Source of the DNA: an uncultured Alphaproteobacteria bacterium
Lineage (GTDB): Bacteria > Pseudomonadota > Alphaproteobacteria > Rs-D84
DNA length: 6,195 nt
Direction: 5' to 3'
Assembly (NCBI GenBank): GCA_946185785.1
Contig: CAMHKP010000032.1
Coordinates: forward strand, 1-6,195
Part shown: positions 5,781-6,195 of the stretch, one piece after another
Position numbering within the stretch: position 1 is the first letter of the stretch
Layout: every line of letters starts with the position of its first letter
Position numbers and translations under genes: made by a program
The notes under the pieces: model-generated
What the model saw: only the letters and a program-made list of their open reading frames with translations
Told to the model about the DNA's origin: nothing
The model's database searches: none

Positions 5781-6146
5781 ATGGAAATTCTATTCGGAAT
5801 CTTGTTTATTTTAATCATTATGTTCTTTGCGTACATTGTTATCAGCTCTGGCGATCAGTCACGACGATATGCATTTCCACCAAAACGGTTTGATGGCAGA
5901 TTGAACGAAATAACATCACGAGAACGTGGCACACAATCAGAGCATGCCCTAATAAGCACTCTATTAGATTATGGTATTTCACCAAAAGCGATTTTTCATG
6001 ACTTATATGTAAAGAACGGTAAATATGGTTTTGCACAAATTGATGTTGCGGTTGCAACGCGTGTCGGTATCATTGTATTTGAAGTTAAAGATTATTCTGG
6101 TTGGATTTTTGGTAAGGGCAATCAAAACCAATGGACACAAGTATAA
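5781..6146 (+). CDS. Membrane-anchored NERD-domain (nuclease-related) protein, ended early by an in-frame TAA
   Basis: The product is 121 residues from the ATG at 5781 (125 from an in-frame ATG at 5769). Residues 2-22 form a hydrophobic N-terminal anchor; a basic stretch follows (SRRYAFPPKRFDGR). From about residue 50 the sequence matches the NERD domain: RGTQSE (49-54), AQIDVAV (85-91) and IIVFEVKDYSGWIFG (97-111), with D88, E101 and K103 in the D-(E)xK arrangement of nuclease-like folds. Role is unknown; NERD proteins are predicted nucleases or DNA-processing factors. The TAA at 6144-6146 falls mid-domain right after QWTQV, and the same frame then resumes NERD-like sequence, so this is probably an inactivated gene or a sequence error rather than a natural short protein. 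No ribosome binding site precedes either ATG. Divergent from the carboxypeptidase gene. Confidence 0.75.
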   Translation: MEILFGILFILIIMFFAYIVISSGDQSRRYAFPPKRFDGRLNEITSRERGTQSEHALISTLLDYGISPKAIFHDLYVKNGKYGFAQIDVAVATRVGIIVFEVKDYSGWIFGKGNQNQWTQV

Positions 6147-6195
6147 AATTACGGCAATGACAAATACAGATTTTATAATCCAATATTACAAAATG
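6147..6195 (+). pseudogene. In-frame continuation of the NERD domain beyond the stop codon (cut by window edge)
   Basis: Read in the frame of the preceding gene, these bases encode NYGNDKYRFYNPILQN, and the phrase RFYNPILQN is characteristic of NERD domains just after the W-x-Q segment. No start codon opens this stretch. It shows that one base change, for example TTA (Leu) to TAA, split an originally longer gene whose rest lies to the right of the window. Confidence 0.7.

Noticed and set aside
6144..6146. Alternative genetic code (TAA read as an amino acid)
   Set aside because: TAA ends the antiporter gene at a natural C-terminus just before a terminator, and TAG and TGA also act as stops in lspA, recR, rsmA and the carboxypeptidase gene.
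1..6195. CRISPR array, tRNA, rRNA, transposon ends or long direct repeats
   Set aside because: I looked on both strands and saw no regularly spaced repeats, cloverleaf sequence, transposase-like protein or terminal inverted repeats; the window is almost fully coding with conserved genes.

Overview
This window looks like an ordinary chromosomal segment of a bacterium with the standard genetic code, most likely an alphaproteobacterium with a fairly low GC content (my estimate, about 40%, not computed). The lineage call rests on protein style: RsmA (KsgA), LspA, RecR and the YidC periplasmic domain read like alphaproteobacterial versions, and the D,D-carboxypeptidase carries a C-terminal SPOR domain, as is common in that class. 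An uncultivated or host-associated member is possible, but I cannot place it further. TAA, TAG and TGA all terminate clear genes here, so there is no sign of recoding.

Layout. From 5684 down to 1355 a tightly packed minus-strand operon runs: SPOR-type D-Ala-D-Ala carboxypeptidase, recR, rsmA, and a KefB/KefC-like cation:proton antiporter. The first three genes overlap by 1 and 4 bases; the antiporter follows after 27 bases, with a possible internal promoter. A hairpin followed by a T-run at about 1321-1354 ends this unit. A second minus-strand unit holds lspA (1266-748) and yidC (738 to beyond the left edge), 9 bases apart. It has its own plausible promoter at 1296-1324, overlapped by a striking inverted repeat. 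At the right end, divergent from the carboxypeptidase, a plus-strand gene starts at about 5781 and encodes a membrane-anchored NERD-domain protein. It is cut by an in-frame TAA at 6144, after which the same frame continues with recognisable NERD sequence to the window edge.

Function. The genes are mostly housekeeping: peptidoglycan trimming, recombinational repair (RecR), ribosome maturation (RsmA), ion/pH homeostasis, lipoprotein signal-peptide removal (LspA) and membrane protein insertion (YidC). LspA and YidC both act in the inner membrane, so their pairing makes sense for envelope biogenesis.

I found no new multi-gene system, CRISPR array, mobile element, tRNA or rRNA. The points most worth a second look are the interrupted NERD gene, the inverted repeat over the lspA promoter, apparently leaderless starts on both sides of the divergent intergenic region, and substitutions at usually conserved positions in RecR and the antiporter.
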